In this document: in pieces, positions 32,976 through 45,256 of the stretch
Position numbering within the stretch: the stretch's first letter is position 1
Layout: every line of letters begins with the position of its first letter
Origin: Smittia aterrima
Lineage: Eukaryota > Arthropoda > Insecta > Diptera > Chironomidae
DNA: 64,000 nt
Direction of reading: 5' to 3'
NCBI GenBank assembly: GCA_033063855.1
Contig: CP093829.1
Span: 878,243-942,242, forward strand
Program-made: the position numbers and the translations under genes
Notes under the pieces: generated by a model
What the model was told of the DNA's origin: nothing
Database searches by the model: none
Seen by the model: only the letters and a program-made list of their open reading frames with translations

Positions 32976-35900
32976 GACGCTAACAACACGTTTTGAAAGG
33001 CTAAATAATTAATGTTATCAGCGATTTGTCTGCTGAAAGTTAATTTATGTGATAATAAAAAAATTACACTGAATTGAAATGAAAAAGATTTTTTCCGCCA
33101 CTCGCTTGAGAGATTCTGAATTTTTCGTTGAAATCTGATAAAATATTTGCTTCTTGCAGCATAAAGATTAAGAAAGGAAGATTCTTCATATCAAAATGAA
33201 ATCAATTCACGAATTAAGTTGGAATTGGCTGTGTCAACGATTGGTTTTTACAAAGTATCTTCACATTAAAGACTTCTAAGCTAAAGTATCTTTTCCCTAA
33301 AGCACAATTCAACCCTCAAGTGAAAAACTTGAGAAATATTTTAACTTCTTCCGACTGAAAGACTTGCGAAGAATAATTGTTTCAAAATAATTTTTACTTA
33401 AAACTTTTTATTCGACGTTTCTTTCTGGAATTGAAATCTTTTGAATGAAAACTTTTTCGATTTCTTTCGTTAAGTTTGCGCTTTTTCATTTGAAAGGTTT
33501 TACAAGTTTCACTGAAACTTCAAAGTTTTATTAAAAGCTCAAAAGCATTTTAAAAGCTTAAAATTATGAAAACACAAATTAATATTCAGCTAAGTGATGA
33601 GCGCCTCTCGTTTGGCGTGGGATTTGCCGAGAAAATTAATGATCAAATAAAAGTCGTTTATGCAAATTAGATTGTTCATCGTTTTGTCACCATTTGATTA
33701 GCATTTCTGTCAACCATCGCATTCTTACATGAATTATAATGTCGTTCGATATCCGAATTTGAGAAATGGCATTTTCATTTTCGAGTTGACAAAGTATAAT
33801 TTATCCTCATTGCAATTCGATTTCCTCGTGTAACGATTCAGATTCCTCGTCGTTTCGATTGTGAAATGAAAAAGTTGTCTCATTGAGAATCGATTTGAAA
33901 TCACAATAAAATGTCATTGATGTCTTAATGTGTTTGCAATAAATTATGACAAGAAGCACTGCAGTTGTCGATTCTCATCCCAATCGAGTTTCATCGCGGC
34001 GCCACTGGCAGACTTCTACAACTCCGTGAATATTTTCCATTCATTCAATCACAATTCAGATTTTAAGTTTGCATGTTCATCGCGCGCTTGATGAGCTTTT
34101 ATTTTCCAGTTTCCTCGCGAGAGGGTCACGGTCGCAATTGCTTTAAATGTTATTTAACATTTAATTGTCGAATGACACATTGGAAGTTTTTTTTTTCGTT
34201 TTGTTTCCACCTCATCTCTCAATCTGAATAAATATTTATGAATTGCTTTATTTGGAAAATAATTCATTCAGTTGCTTCATTGCGATCTTCTCTCTTAGTC
34301 GCACGACACACTTCTAGTCGATTCTGATGAGATATTAATTGAAGTTCTAGAAATGATTGCCGGCAATGATCTTTCTGAGTCTACGTCAACGACTTAAATG
34401 GAACAGAACTGAGGAAATGCTAACATGCTTCAACCTCAAACCCTCATCTGAACTTTTGTGTAAAACATGTCTGAAGACATTCGATTTAGACATTCGATGA
34501 CGCTGAACTTTACAGATTTTTTTCGCGTTTGACCTTCGCGTAATGAGCGCTGTTTACTCAGATACGGCTGTGACAATTAAAAACATATAAAACTTCAATC
34601 TTCTATAATTGTTTTGCGTATTAAATTTTAAGACCCGTTTGGTGTTTGATTGCCATTAAATCTTCGTCACTAGCTAATGCAATTTGCGGTTACTGCCGTG
34701 AACTTTTGCGTTCAACTGCGAAGAGAGAAATTTCATCATTCGACCTAGTCGTTGGCTCGAGGATGATTAAGTGGCGCAGTCGTCAATCTCCAATTTTTCC
34801 TTAATCGAATGAGAAGCTGCGAATAATTAATTTTGCTTATGGTGGGATGAGTCAAAGATAAAAATAATTTTGGCTTTGAAGTTTCCTTGCGAAAAAAAAA
34901 ATCTTTCGAACTCATCATCGACGATTATAACTTAACACTTTCGTTTTCAAGCGCTTGTTCAAAGGTTGTTCATGGTTGTAAGCTTTAAACTCTCTTCATT
35001 GATTTCCAAATCTTGTTGAACCATGTTAAGTGTCGAGTGCCGCGAAGCGAAAACAAACTCAATGAATGACCTGACGTCTCCATCAACTGAGAGTTTCTCG
35101 GTTAATTTTCCGAAAAAACAACAAACGGAAACGATTTAGGCTGACGCGCACTCGCTTCCCTCTTGCTCGAATTAATTCCAAAGACTTGCTTCAGAAAATT
35201 ATTTCTCAAAGAACATCAATTTGAGGTGCTCGCTTTGACTGCGAATGGACCTTCAACCTCATCATCAAGCAGGTAATTATAATTGAATTTTTCATCGCTT
35301 GCTCGTCGCTCAAGTTATTGATGATGTCTTTAACCAATTGCTCAACGAACGCAGAAGATTTTTTTGTTTCAATTTTGACTTCGACATCGCACTAATCGAT
35401 CTGGAAACGAAAGATTCGATTTTGTTCAGAAGGAAATCATTGCGCGTCAATTTACTCGACGGTGAGCTCTCCAGACGCTCGACTAGACATGACACAGTTT
35501 CGTTTCTCTTTCTTTCTTTGGATCATGACGAGTGAGCACGAGCACAAAGAAGAAAACGATATTTCCCACGGAGAAAACTATTCGAAAGCCCTGACAAGAT
35601 CAGCGCGCGCGCGAGGTGTGAAAAGGCCGATGATGTTTAAAGTTAAAACATTTGTCTGTCTCGTGAGTTGAGTTCGTCTCTCCTTGGCTCGATGACAATA
35701 ATATTTGACAATCATTAGCTATTTTCGTTCTCGACGTATCACGTTTTGCGATGCTGAGGACAGTGATCATCGGTGATGTAAGAAGAAGAACCGAAGAATC
35801 TTAAATTAGAATCTTCTTCAGATTTATTGCTACTCTGTTCGAGTCTTAATGACTTTGTTATTCTTCTGATGGTTCTTGAAGCCTCTCGATGACATAATGA

Positions 35901-38900
35901 TCATCCGCGGAATTTTGCATTCGATTTCGCGACCTTCATTATCGCCAATCAACTCTAAACTCTTGATATTTCATTAAAAGCGACGGGGTCTTCCTTCGGA
36001 CGAGTTTCTTCACGGCCTTACATACTCTAATGCTATTATCTCAGTCGGCAATTGTTTAAAGAGCTTAGCTTCAGTTTTTTCTGATCGCGGATTATTTTAA
36101 TCAAATCCAATGATGCAGCGATGATCTTTACAGAAACCAATCGAGAAATTAGCGATGATTGTAGTTGAAGCATTGTTTTCGTCAAACGGTCCTCTTACTG
36201 ACGACCCTGACCCTTATTAACAGTTTTTTGTTGTCGAGCGACGACAAAGTGTCAAAAAATAATTATTTATCTTTCCTAGAAACTTATTCGCAGTCAAAAA
36301 ATCCTCATCCTCGTCTCCGTCACGATCTTCTTCAGAAGAGAAAAATTTCCGGCTAGGAATGTTGAATGTTTATTTCGCTCTTAGAGCTTCGCACAAACGG
36401 CACCGTACGAGTTGTTTTATCTCTTAGGTTGACGATGATTAACGGAATACCTCGACTAATTATTTGTTTTGACGCTTTCGGCGTGTAAGCCGATGAATGT
36501 TTGCTTAATAATTTTTAAAGGTTTTCGAATGAAAGTCTTTTCGGAATTTAAATAAATTTGTTATCAGAACTTTCCAGTTTGAAAACCAGATTAACGGGAA
36601 CTCGATGAACCTGCAGTCGCTGCAATGGCCAATGACATCTTAGCAATTCATTTAACGAATCTTAAATGTCGTGTCTGACGGATGAAATAATTCGGAGAAA
36701 AGCTTAAGTCGTTTCCGTGATTCTGAAGGCTGATCAAGTAAATCCACCGTAGCTTCATTAAATCTTGATCTAAGCAAAAACTAGACATTGCCACGCATCT
36801 CCGTTGGGTGTGTGAATCAATAAACTTTTAAGATGATGGGGCGTGATATGATAGTCATGACATTTGACATCCATTGTGCTATGAGACACGCGAGACCTAA
36901 GGTGACTCAACCGAAAGTAAACAGTAGAAAATGAAATGCCACACTTCCAAATCATCATCAAGATGATGCATTCGCTTTCATCTCAGTTGCATAATCGGGA
37001 GCGTGGTGCGAATCTGCAACGTGCGCTTCTGCGCTCAAGACTTTCGTGATTTATGATCGACCGAAAGAAGTGAATCAACAACTCGCAATTATGGAAAATC
37101 CACTCGTCGCAAGGGAAAAGTTCAAAATGAGCGGTGTCATGATCGACTTCATTGTCTCGCAGGGCATCGAGGCTTACGCTTTTGCGTAATCGCTCCAAGT
37201 ACCGATCTTGGTAATAAAGTTTTCGCGCTTAATTTTTTTTTCAGTGTCATTTCTAACACTCGCGAAGCATTTCTTTTAATGGCTCAAGCGATTCACATTT
37301 TGTAACATTTTTTTTCGGTCTGAGAGGTCGCGTTTAAGGTCAATTGAGGTCCATTAATCAATGAGATCCAATTAGGTAAAGTAATTTCAGCTTCTTCGTC
37401 TTCCTTTCGACCTGACATAGGAAAATCTTTAAAGATGCAATCGCTTCGTCAACTCTGAGCATTCCTAAAGTAGCTGCGCCAAATTATTGATCTACAACCG
37501 ATTATGATCAATCGTTTGATTTGACCTAAAAGAAATGAATTAACGCATTGCGTTCAAGTAATGATCACTTTCTCATTATAGTCAACGAAAGTAAAATTAG
37601 TTCAATCGGAGGGATAAGTGATTAACCTAATGAGGAAATCTGAATGAAACTACAATCAGCACTTAATAAAGTTTAACAAGCAGCGCCCTGAAGCAACTTC
37701 ATAATCATTTTTCAAGCAGATCTTATTACAGAATCACGAGTCGTGATATTTTCGCAGAACCCTGAACTTCAACGGAGAATCATTTCAAAGATTTGCTATT
37801 GTTCATGAGACGGTAGCCTCAAGAACTCGTCTTCATTTCAGCGGATCAACTCGAGTCTATCATTGACCACTTTTGGTCACTTAGTGCGTCGTAAATTACG
37901 GAAGTTTTAAGAGCACTTCAAAATGAGTTAGCCCAGGTCGAAAACTCTCTGTCTCGACTTGATCTTCACGAAATTCAATATTTCACGAAAAAGTGTAACA
38001 AACAAAAAACCAATTTCAAAAGCCATTTGATTCATCGAACTTAATGTTTGTTTCATTGCCTCTCGCCAGTAAAAAAAAATTTGCTGAAAGTTCAGTTCGT
38101 TTTGAAAAATAACTGACGATCATCAAAGACTCAGCAAGCAATCGAAATCGTCATCAAGCCTTTCATTTATTAAAATGTAATTTTGGTCCATTTTTCTCGC
38201 GGCGAGTCGGACAAAAGGAAATAAATTGATGCGATTTCAATTGATCTCGTTCGGGATTAAATAAAGTCTTGGAATGTTCATCCGGCGCTGTTAGATCATC
38301 GCACTCGTTCTTCTCTCGTGATCTCATGTCTTACATGAGCGCTTAACGATGAGTCTTGTTTGGCGATATCAACCCCCATCAATCTCGTGTTTGCTGTGAT
38401 GAAATGCAAAGGCAAAGGCTCAACAAGTAAAGGTTTTGTGTAAATGGCAAATTTGACAAATTTTTTTGATGGGTCGACGTGGGTTAAAAGATCTCGACAC
38501 GGTCCCTGACCCGATCTCTCACTCTTACTTTGTTGAATCGTCGCTTATGAATATTGATTGCATGCACATGAAGACGACACTCGAATCAGCTTCTTCTTCT
38601 TCTTTCAGCTTTAACATTTTCAATGGAAACTATTTTTTGTGCAATTATGTAGATAGACGTTTGGAATGCTCGTTGGCGTTTATCAGCGAGATGAACTTTG
38701 ATGGTGCGAAATATTTTTGAGAAATATATTTGAAAAACCTAGTTGAGATGGTCATGAACTTTTTGAACGAAATGTTTCAGCTTCTAACTCATTCGATCTC
38801 CTTAAACTTTATGCCCAATCGATCAATAACTCAGCAAGAAATCGAATTCGATAAATTAAATTTCTTGACTACTGCAGGCATCGCAATGCACTCAACGAGC

Positions 38901-39307
38901 GGCTGCTGGCTCAATCATCGAACATACAGTCGCAAATTACTCGCGAACAAGCGCTCGGCATCTCAATAAATCTTCAAACAGTTCTCGAAGATGTCACGAC
39001 GTATCGAATGCCTAGAAACACTTCGTCTATGCGCTAAGCATGTGTGAACTATCGTATGTTGATGTTAGCTGCCTTTCGTTCACATAAGCTGCTTGTAAGG
39101 AGAGAAAAAAAAACGAAGATGCGCATCAAGCTAAGCTAAGCACTCGGGGTGCCTCCCCGGAGCTCATTTTTTGGCATTCGAACTTTAGTGTTCGCGGTGT
39201 CACACTTCATTGTATGTGTTGTTGAGCGTAGAAACATTTTTTAGGGATTAATTCATACGCGAACATTTTCATCGGCTCGAACCGAAAAAAATGTGGTAGG
39301 AAATTCA
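32976..39307. other. 6.3 kb without a recognised gene
   Basis: The longest gene-free stretch in the window. I checked both strands for known domains, signal peptides and splice-linked frames and found none convincing. Open frames at 35299-35535, 36165-36356 and 38466-38969 lack motifs. The 36165 frame looks secreted but has no in-frame ATG. A GC-rich hairpin lies at 39145-39159. Enhancers or non-coding RNAs are possible. Confidence 0.4.
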
Positions 39308-39314
39308 TATAAAA
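39308..39314 (+). promoter_or_regulatory. TATA box of cuticle gene 2
   Basis: TATAAAA about 105 bases upstream of the start codon, predicting transcription from around 39338 (TATCACATT). Confidence 0.65.
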
Positions 39315-39412
39315 GCCGCGAGTTTATTTAGTTTCTATCACATTAAGATTCTACTCTTACAACCAACAGAAGTTTAACTGAAACCGTGAAAACCACCCAA
39401 AAAATTATCAAA

Positions 39413-40163
39413 ATGAAATTCGTGGTGAGTTTGGATACAACTTTGGACTAAGCTCAACTTTGGAGCAGCTTCAAGTGCATCGAGCTTGTGGATTATTAAT
39501 TGAAATCTCTCGCTTTGTGAAACGAAGATAAAGAAAAAAAAGTTTAAAGTGATTAAATTCAAAGAAGAGAAGAAAAAGAATGAAGAGATCAAAAATCAAT
39601 AAGAAACAAAGATGATAATAAAGATTTGAAAAAAAAAATGTTCAAACATAGCAAAGCTATGACGGGAGCTAACAACTTGATTTAACATCTATAAATCGCT
39701 GACGACTTAATTATTCAATCAATAATTCACAGATTGTCTTCGCCCTCTTCGTCGCATGCGCCTGCGCTGCCCCTCAAGCCCCAGTTGAGACCGTCAAGTT
39801 CGTCAACGACATCCAAGAGAACGGCTACAATTTCGCGTAAGTGATGCTTAGAGTCGAAAGCGTAATTGAAAAATAATTCATCCGCCTTTTAAAACAATTA
39901 GATACGAAACATCTGACGGACAGAAGCGCGACGAAACTGGAACTTTGAAGGACGCTCCACCAACTGAAGACAACCCAAACAACAAAGCCATTGACATCGT
40001 CGGATCATACGAATTCACTTCACCGGAAGGTAAATGAAATATCACTTCAACTCTCAACTTGAAATTTCTTATCGAAATATTTACATTCACAGGCAAGACC
40101 TACCGTGTTGAGTACACCAGCGGTGTCAACGGATTCTTGCCAAAGGTTTCCATTGTCAACTAA
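39413..40163 (+). CDS. Short RR-1 cuticle protein 2
   Basis: Four exons (39413-39424, 39733-39836, 39902-40029, 40093-40163) give 104 residues. Exon 1 encodes just Met-Lys-Phe-Val. The signal peptide is MKFVIVFALFVACACA. The RR-1 domain follows almost at once: GYNFAYETSDGQKRDETG, then IVGSYEFTSPEGKTYRVEY. The usual ADENGF motif is changed to TSGVNGF. The protein is among the shortest of its class, resembling larval cuticle/endocuticular proteins. Poly(A) signal at 40331-40336. Confidence 0.9.
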
Positions 40164-41505
40164 ATCTCTTAACCAATCAAGTCAGAAACAAATGCAAAAT
40201 ACTCAAAATTCATCTGTGAAGCGTGATCGACTTTCGAGTCTCCTCAGCTCAACATCTTGAAGAGAAAAGTTAACTTTACGATCGTCGAAAGATTTTCTGT
40301 GAGATTTATGATGTTTTAAAAGATTTTATAAATAAAACAAGACAAAAAGTTGTTACAAAAAGAAACTTTTTCATTAAATAAATTTTAATTTGAATTCACA
40401 GTGATCTCGTGATGAGGTCTCAGTCATCTCGTTAACCGCCACTGTCTCGTGCCTGTTAAAGATCTCAACCGAGATTAAAAGCGATTACCGAACAGGGCAC
40501 GGTGACCCTTTTTAGAAGATGCAATTGAATTTGATATTTAAAGAGATGTTTCAACTCGAATGATGGAGATTTATGCAGACGAGGAATGTAAAGCGTTTAT
40601 CATGCAACGCGATCGTTTCAGCTTCTTTAATATTCAACTTACGGCTGTTGCAGTTTGTGACTGACTTTATGATAATTTTATCCACTTAGGAAAAGATCTT
40701 AGGCGGTCTAAGACAAGTAGAGAGAGGAGTAGAATACTCGTCGAGTGCGGTAAGTTTATAAATTACGTACGTGATGTCATTAAATTTAATGTAGAATCTT
40801 CTTTTTATGAAGCTCATAAAGTCTTAAGTTACGATCTCCCCCATCACAATGTCAGAATGATTATGCAACTTCGTTAATGGTCTCGACGAAAAGATTATTA
40901 AATTTTAATGAAATATGATCAAATATTTCTATGGAAGCCCCAAAAGTGTTGTGCAATTCAAGACGAAAAGAAACAATTTGTGTCGTTGACCGTTGCTTTG
41001 ACATTTCTTTCTTACGATTTCGGCTCTCGTACCTTTTCATTATCTGCAACATTTCAGGTTTCACAATTCTCGATTTCCGAAAGAACCGAAAGTATGAAGA
41101 AGATAAACGTCTCGCGTGATAAATTTGTTCACGATGTTTCGTGTGATATGTCGGCGGATCTTTAAGATAATTAAGTGCGCGATAAGAATCGACAGTGAAA
41201 CTGAATCTGCGAGAAACGATTGAACAGCGAAGCGTGAATGACTTGTCGTAGTAAGTTAATTAATGCCTCGTCATTTCAATTGCCATCGGAAGTTAAATTG
41301 CACGTTCTCGTTCAACTCAACGTTCATCGATGGTTTTGATAAACTGTTGCTGTAATTTCTATGCAATCAGATGATCGCTTCATTGGACGTTCGTAGGGAT
41401 TTTACTTCGATTGACGCCTTCTCATGATCTGCAATGATTCCAGTAAAACAGGCTGTGCAGTTCAACAACAAAACAAAGACGAAGAAGTTCCGTTATCCCG
41501 TCTCC
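40164..41505. other. Gene-free spacer between cuticle genes 2 and 3
   Basis: About 1.3 kb. The first 170 bases are the 3' UTR of cuticle gene 2. No exon-like frame is seen in the rest. The final part is promoter shared in sequence with cuticle gene 4 (see the duplication finding). Confidence 0.4.
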
Positions 41506-41611
41506 CTTCGCACTACAAAAGAGAAAGAACTTTCTTTGCGATTCTTCATTTCGCCGTGAACACTCGACGAGTTAAGAATAAACGCGTAGAAGGACTTAAA
41601 GTGCTGTGAAA

Positions 41612-42418
41612 ATGAAACTTTCAGTGGTAAAGTTGTTCTCGACAAGTTCTTGGCAGTGAAATTACTTTTTAATTCTTTTTATTGCAAGGTGTTTGCTGTG
41701 CTTTGCTATGTGATTGTCGACCTTGACGCTGCAATTCTGAGAAGAAGATCGCTAGAACCTAAGACGCAAGAAATTGCACTGAGATTGTTGCCTCCTGCTC
41801 TTCCCCACGATCATCATCATCATAATCACAACAACAATTACCAGCCGCAAGCAGGCTACTCAGGTCCTACCAATCAGTATATTCCTCCCAGACCGACAGC
41901 AACTACGAAGCGACCAACCTCGTCGAAACCATCGTCGGAAATCGTTAAATACGAATACGAGAACTTGCCGGATGGTGGATACAGATTCTTGTGAGTTTCT
42001 TGAGTTGAGAACTGTTTAACGACTTGAGGGATGATAAATAATGGTTCGCTTAAAAAGTTGATTGCTCGCGATCTTCTTCACTCTTCTTTGATTGCATTTT
42101 TTCTATCAACGTCAAAGCAAGTTCAACCACTTAACTCTTTACTATTAGCGCATTCCTTGAGTGAGACAACGTTGCAAAAATATCATGTTTCGAATCTGAC
42201 AGCGCAATTCATCAATTTTGATTCCTTTTTAATTTGTCTTCCGCAGATATGAGACGAGCGATGGACAGAAGAGAAGCGAAAATGGATATTTCCGTGATGA
42301 CGAGAAGCTTGGAAAGATTTTGACTGTTCACGGTTCTTACGAGTATATCGATACCAATGGAGAAAGAGTCGCCGTTCGATACATTGCTGATGAGAATGGA
42401 TATCGAACTGAAGAATAA
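41612..42418 (+). CDS. RR-1 cuticle protein 3
   Basis: Exons 41612-41626, 41689-41990 and 42247-42418 give 162 residues. Exon 1 encodes Met-Lys-Leu-Ser-Val. The signal peptide is MKLSVVFAVLCYVIVDLDA. A basic and His/Asn/Pro/Thr-rich linker with a short histidine cluster (HDHHHHNHNN) precedes the RR-1 domain, which starts near residue 98: YEYENLPDGGYRFLYETSDGQKRSE, ending YIADENGYRTEE. No clear TATA; CTACAAAAG near 41513 may act as one. It is the ancestor or sister of cuticle gene 4. Confidence 0.92.
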
Positions 42419-42973
42419 TTACACAAAAAAAAAGAAGAAATAAAAGAATTTTCTACTAAAAGCTCAATTAGAACTTTATTGTCGTTCCTTCTTTCTCAGC
42501 GGCGCATCATCACTTAATCGCATAACTTTACGACAACTCCGAGAACAGATCGCAAATTATTTCTTTCATTATGCACGATCTAAACGTTTTACGACCTAGA
42601 GAAGTTTGCCGCGCTGCTTGAGAAATTGCCTGCGAATCTCGTCAGCATTTGTTTATGAGAAAATTCGCAACAGGTTTTCGAATCATATTCAGAATTTATT
42701 GAAATCGTCGAGGATTATTAGCGAGAGCTGAGCTTGAGCTTAAAACGGATAAAGTCACTAATAAGCCCTCGCGAACTGTTGACTCATCTTATTGACAAAT
42801 TTATTTATTAACGGTGTCCACTAAGAAAGAAAGAACGAGTTCCGGGACCGTGGGACAACTTGAGAATAAGAAGTTACGCGTCGAACATCGTTTCTCACTC
42901 AAAGAACGTTTTCGTTTATTTATTCATTTTCCTTGTTAATAAATTTGTGTCTAAACAGTTATTCGCGTCATGA
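42419..42973. other. Spacer between cuticle gene 3 and CHCHD7
   Basis: About 550 bases between convergent genes; a poly(A) signal (AATAAA) for cuticle gene 3 is near 42440. No other gene seen. Confidence 0.4.
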
Positions 42974-43688
42974 TCAGTCCGTAGGTCGACTTTCCATGTA
43001 CTTGGCTTTGATACTTGCACGATCAGAAAGCGGCGGCAGCTCTGGACTGATTCCTTTTCGCCTTCTGTCTTGTCTAACATTTGTCTGAAACGAGAAAGAG
43101 CGGAAAGGAAGAAAAAATAATTAAGCGGATAGCAAGTTTGCGTGTTCATGAGTAAAACTGTAGCGAGCGACTCGTTTATCTTGCACTTATCATGACATTA
43201 AAACCCGAATTTAATGTGAAACGAATTTTTCCTTGTATCGTTTACTTCTTTTGCATTTGATTGGCTTTAAATTATTAACCCAGATCGAAGATGGGAATCG
43301 CATGATCAATTATTATGGAAGAACTTCTTCATTGATTTTCTTATTAAAAACTTCTGCGTTCATTAAATTCTTGACATGGTCAAAGTTCCTTATAAATCTG
43401 AAGACAACTTTGTAACATCTTAGTAAGTGCAAGTAAATGTCCACTGACCTCGGGTAATCGAATAATTTAAAGTCTCAACTTACCCAGAACTTCATACAAT
43501 TTGTGTAGTTAGCGAAGAAGATCTCACATGCTTCTCTATCGTAATTGTTTTTAGAAAGACATTTGAAAGACTTCTTTTGCTCCTGACGTTAAGAATAAGA
43601 AAGATAAATTTATTGCCGGCGAAAAGAATAAATTTTATTATTAACTTACGTCGATACAAGGATTGTCAGGTGCTGTAACTTTCGACAT
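42974..43688 (-). CDS. Chchd7: CHCHD7-like twin CX9C mitochondrial protein
   Basis: Three small exons on the minus strand (43650-43688, 43484-43582, 42974-43084) give 82 residues; each is too short to stand out as an open frame. The protein has two CX9C pairs: Cys11/Cys21 and Cys32/Cys42. The second helix pair reads CLSKNNYDREACEIFFANYTNC, close to the CHCHD7/COX23 pattern (NNYDRExC, then NCxxFW). A basic segment (RQDRRRKG) follows. Such proteins are oxidised by MIA40 in the intermembrane space and help assemble cytochrome c oxidase. Human CHCHD7 has similar length. All three donors and acceptors are consensus GTAAGT/CAG and both joins are in phase 0. It lies between the two duplicated cuticle genes on the opposite strand. 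Confidence 0.88.
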
Positions 43689-43919
43689 TACTTAAAGAAA
43701 TATTAATTTTACCGCCAGCACCACTAGAGATCAATTTTTCCAAAATATTTAGAGGGAAACTCAGTTTTCTAAACAAAACAAACTTTTGCATAACAAAAAA
43801 CAGCTGGAGCAGAGAATCGAACCAACTTCAAAAATTGAACCGATTACATTTCTGAGCAACACATTCTAACCGAGCAACACTAGTCAACGGAAAAGTTAAA
43901 ATTTTCTTATTTTGTCAAT

Positions 43920-44095
43920 TTATTTTAAACAAATCAAGTTTCTCTTTAACAAAATAAATTACCAGAAAAGTTTTTTTTAGTTGAAGTTGTTGACTGAAAC
44001 TTTTTTCCTAAAAGCTTTCTTGAATATCTCAATCGAGGAAAAGCTTTCGACATGCTGCCAACGGTCAAAAAGCAGTTTAACTTAATTTAATAGAC
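43920..44095. repeat. Direct repeat flanking cuticle gene 4, left copy
   Basis: Similar to 45050-45240 in the same orientation. Best conserved is the segment with AAAGCTTTCTTGAATATC and CTTTCGACATGCTGCCAACG. Together the copies bracket cuticle gene 4. Confidence 0.7.
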
Positions 44096-44253
44096 AGCGG
44101 TCGGAGTGCTTTTCAAACTTCTTTTTTCATCAACTCTTCACCACGATCATCTGCACTACAAAAGAGAAGAACTTTCCTTGCGTTTCTTCATTTCGCATCG
44201 AGCAATCGATAAGTTAAGAATAAACGAGTTGTAGAACTAAAAGTGTTTAGAAA

Positions 44254-44989
44254 ATGAAACTTTCAGTGGTAAAGTTGTTCTCGACCAGTTCTAGGAAGTG
44301 AAATTACTTTTAATTCTTTTTATTGCAAGGTGTTTGCTGTGCTTTGCTATGTGATCGTCGACCTTGACGCTGCAATTCTGAGATCAAGATCGCCATCGCT
44401 TAAAAATAATTTACAATATTTACCACCTCCAACTACAAAGCGACCATCTTCATCGTCGGAAATCGTTAAATATGAATATAAGAACTTTCCGGATGGTGGA
44501 TACAATTTCTTGTGAGTTTTTTGAGTTGAGAACTGTTAGACTGACTTAAAGAGTTGATTACCCGCGATCTTCGCTCTTCATGATTGCATTTTTTTTCTAT
44601 CAAACTCAAAGCAAGTTCAACGACTGAACTCTTCTATTTTTATTAGCGCATTCCCCGAGTGAGACGATGCAAAAATATCAAGTTTCGATTTCTTCCGCAG
44701 ATATGAGACGAGCGACGGACAGAAGAGAAGCGAAAGTGGATATTTCCGTGATGACGAGAAGCTTGGAAAAATTTGGACTGTTTATGGTTCTTACGAGTAC
44801 ATCGATACCAATGGAGAAATAGTCGCCGTTCGATACATTGCTGATGAGAAAGGATATCGAACAGTAGAAGAACCAAATGTAGTAGAAGAACCAATCAGAA
44901 CTACAACATTTAAGCCCGGAGTTGCCTTTGCATCTGGGATGTATCAACCAGAAGTTTCACCAGAACTTGTCAAAATTTTAGTTGGTTAA
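44254..44989 (+). CDS. RR-1 cuticle protein 4 (duplicate of 3, extended)
   Basis: Exons 44254-44268, 44330-44511 and 44701-44989 give 161 residues. The signal peptide and exon 1 are the same as in cuticle gene 3, and about 100 bases of promoter also match. The linker is much shorter, with the histidine cluster lost. The RR-1 domain reads YEYKNFPDGGYNFLYETSDGQKRSES, and the final motif is altered to ADEKGY. Where gene 3 stops after RTEE, gene 4 reads on for about 40 residues (VEEPNVVEEPIRTTT, then a tail ending KILVG), giving a new C-terminus. Confidence 0.9.
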
Positions 44990-45049
44990 AAATATTGCTG
45001 ACATTATTTATTAAATTAAATTAGTGAAAAGAACTTACATAGTCGATTT

Positions 45050-45240
45050 ATTTTATTATCTTACACAAATTGAGTTTCTCATCTACAAAACGAATTACAA
45101 AAAAAGTTTTTTGGTGAAGTTACTAAAACGAAAATTCAGAAATTATCTTTGCTTAAAGCTTTCTTGAATATCACAAACGAGAACAAGCTTTCGACATGCT
45201 GCCAACGGTCAACAAGCAGCAAAACTTAATTTAAGTGATA
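45050..45240. repeat. Direct repeat flanking cuticle gene 4, right copy
   Basis: Partner of 43920-44095, separated by about 1.1 kb that contains cuticle gene 4. Divergence is appreciable, with several indels, so the event is not recent. There is no coding potential. Confidence 0.7.
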
Positions 45241-45256
45241 CAGATCGATTGAGTTT

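Noticed and set aside
36165..36356. Frame resembling a secreted peptide (hydrophobic start, dibasic sites)
   Set aside because: It begins with TTG directly after an in-frame TAG, so there is no ATG for a signal peptide. It could only be an internal exon, with no partner exon visible.
43805..43835. Minus-strand GGTTCGATTC resembling a tRNA T-loop
   Set aside because: The flanking five-base stems do not pair and no anticodon arm or acceptor stem can be drawn.
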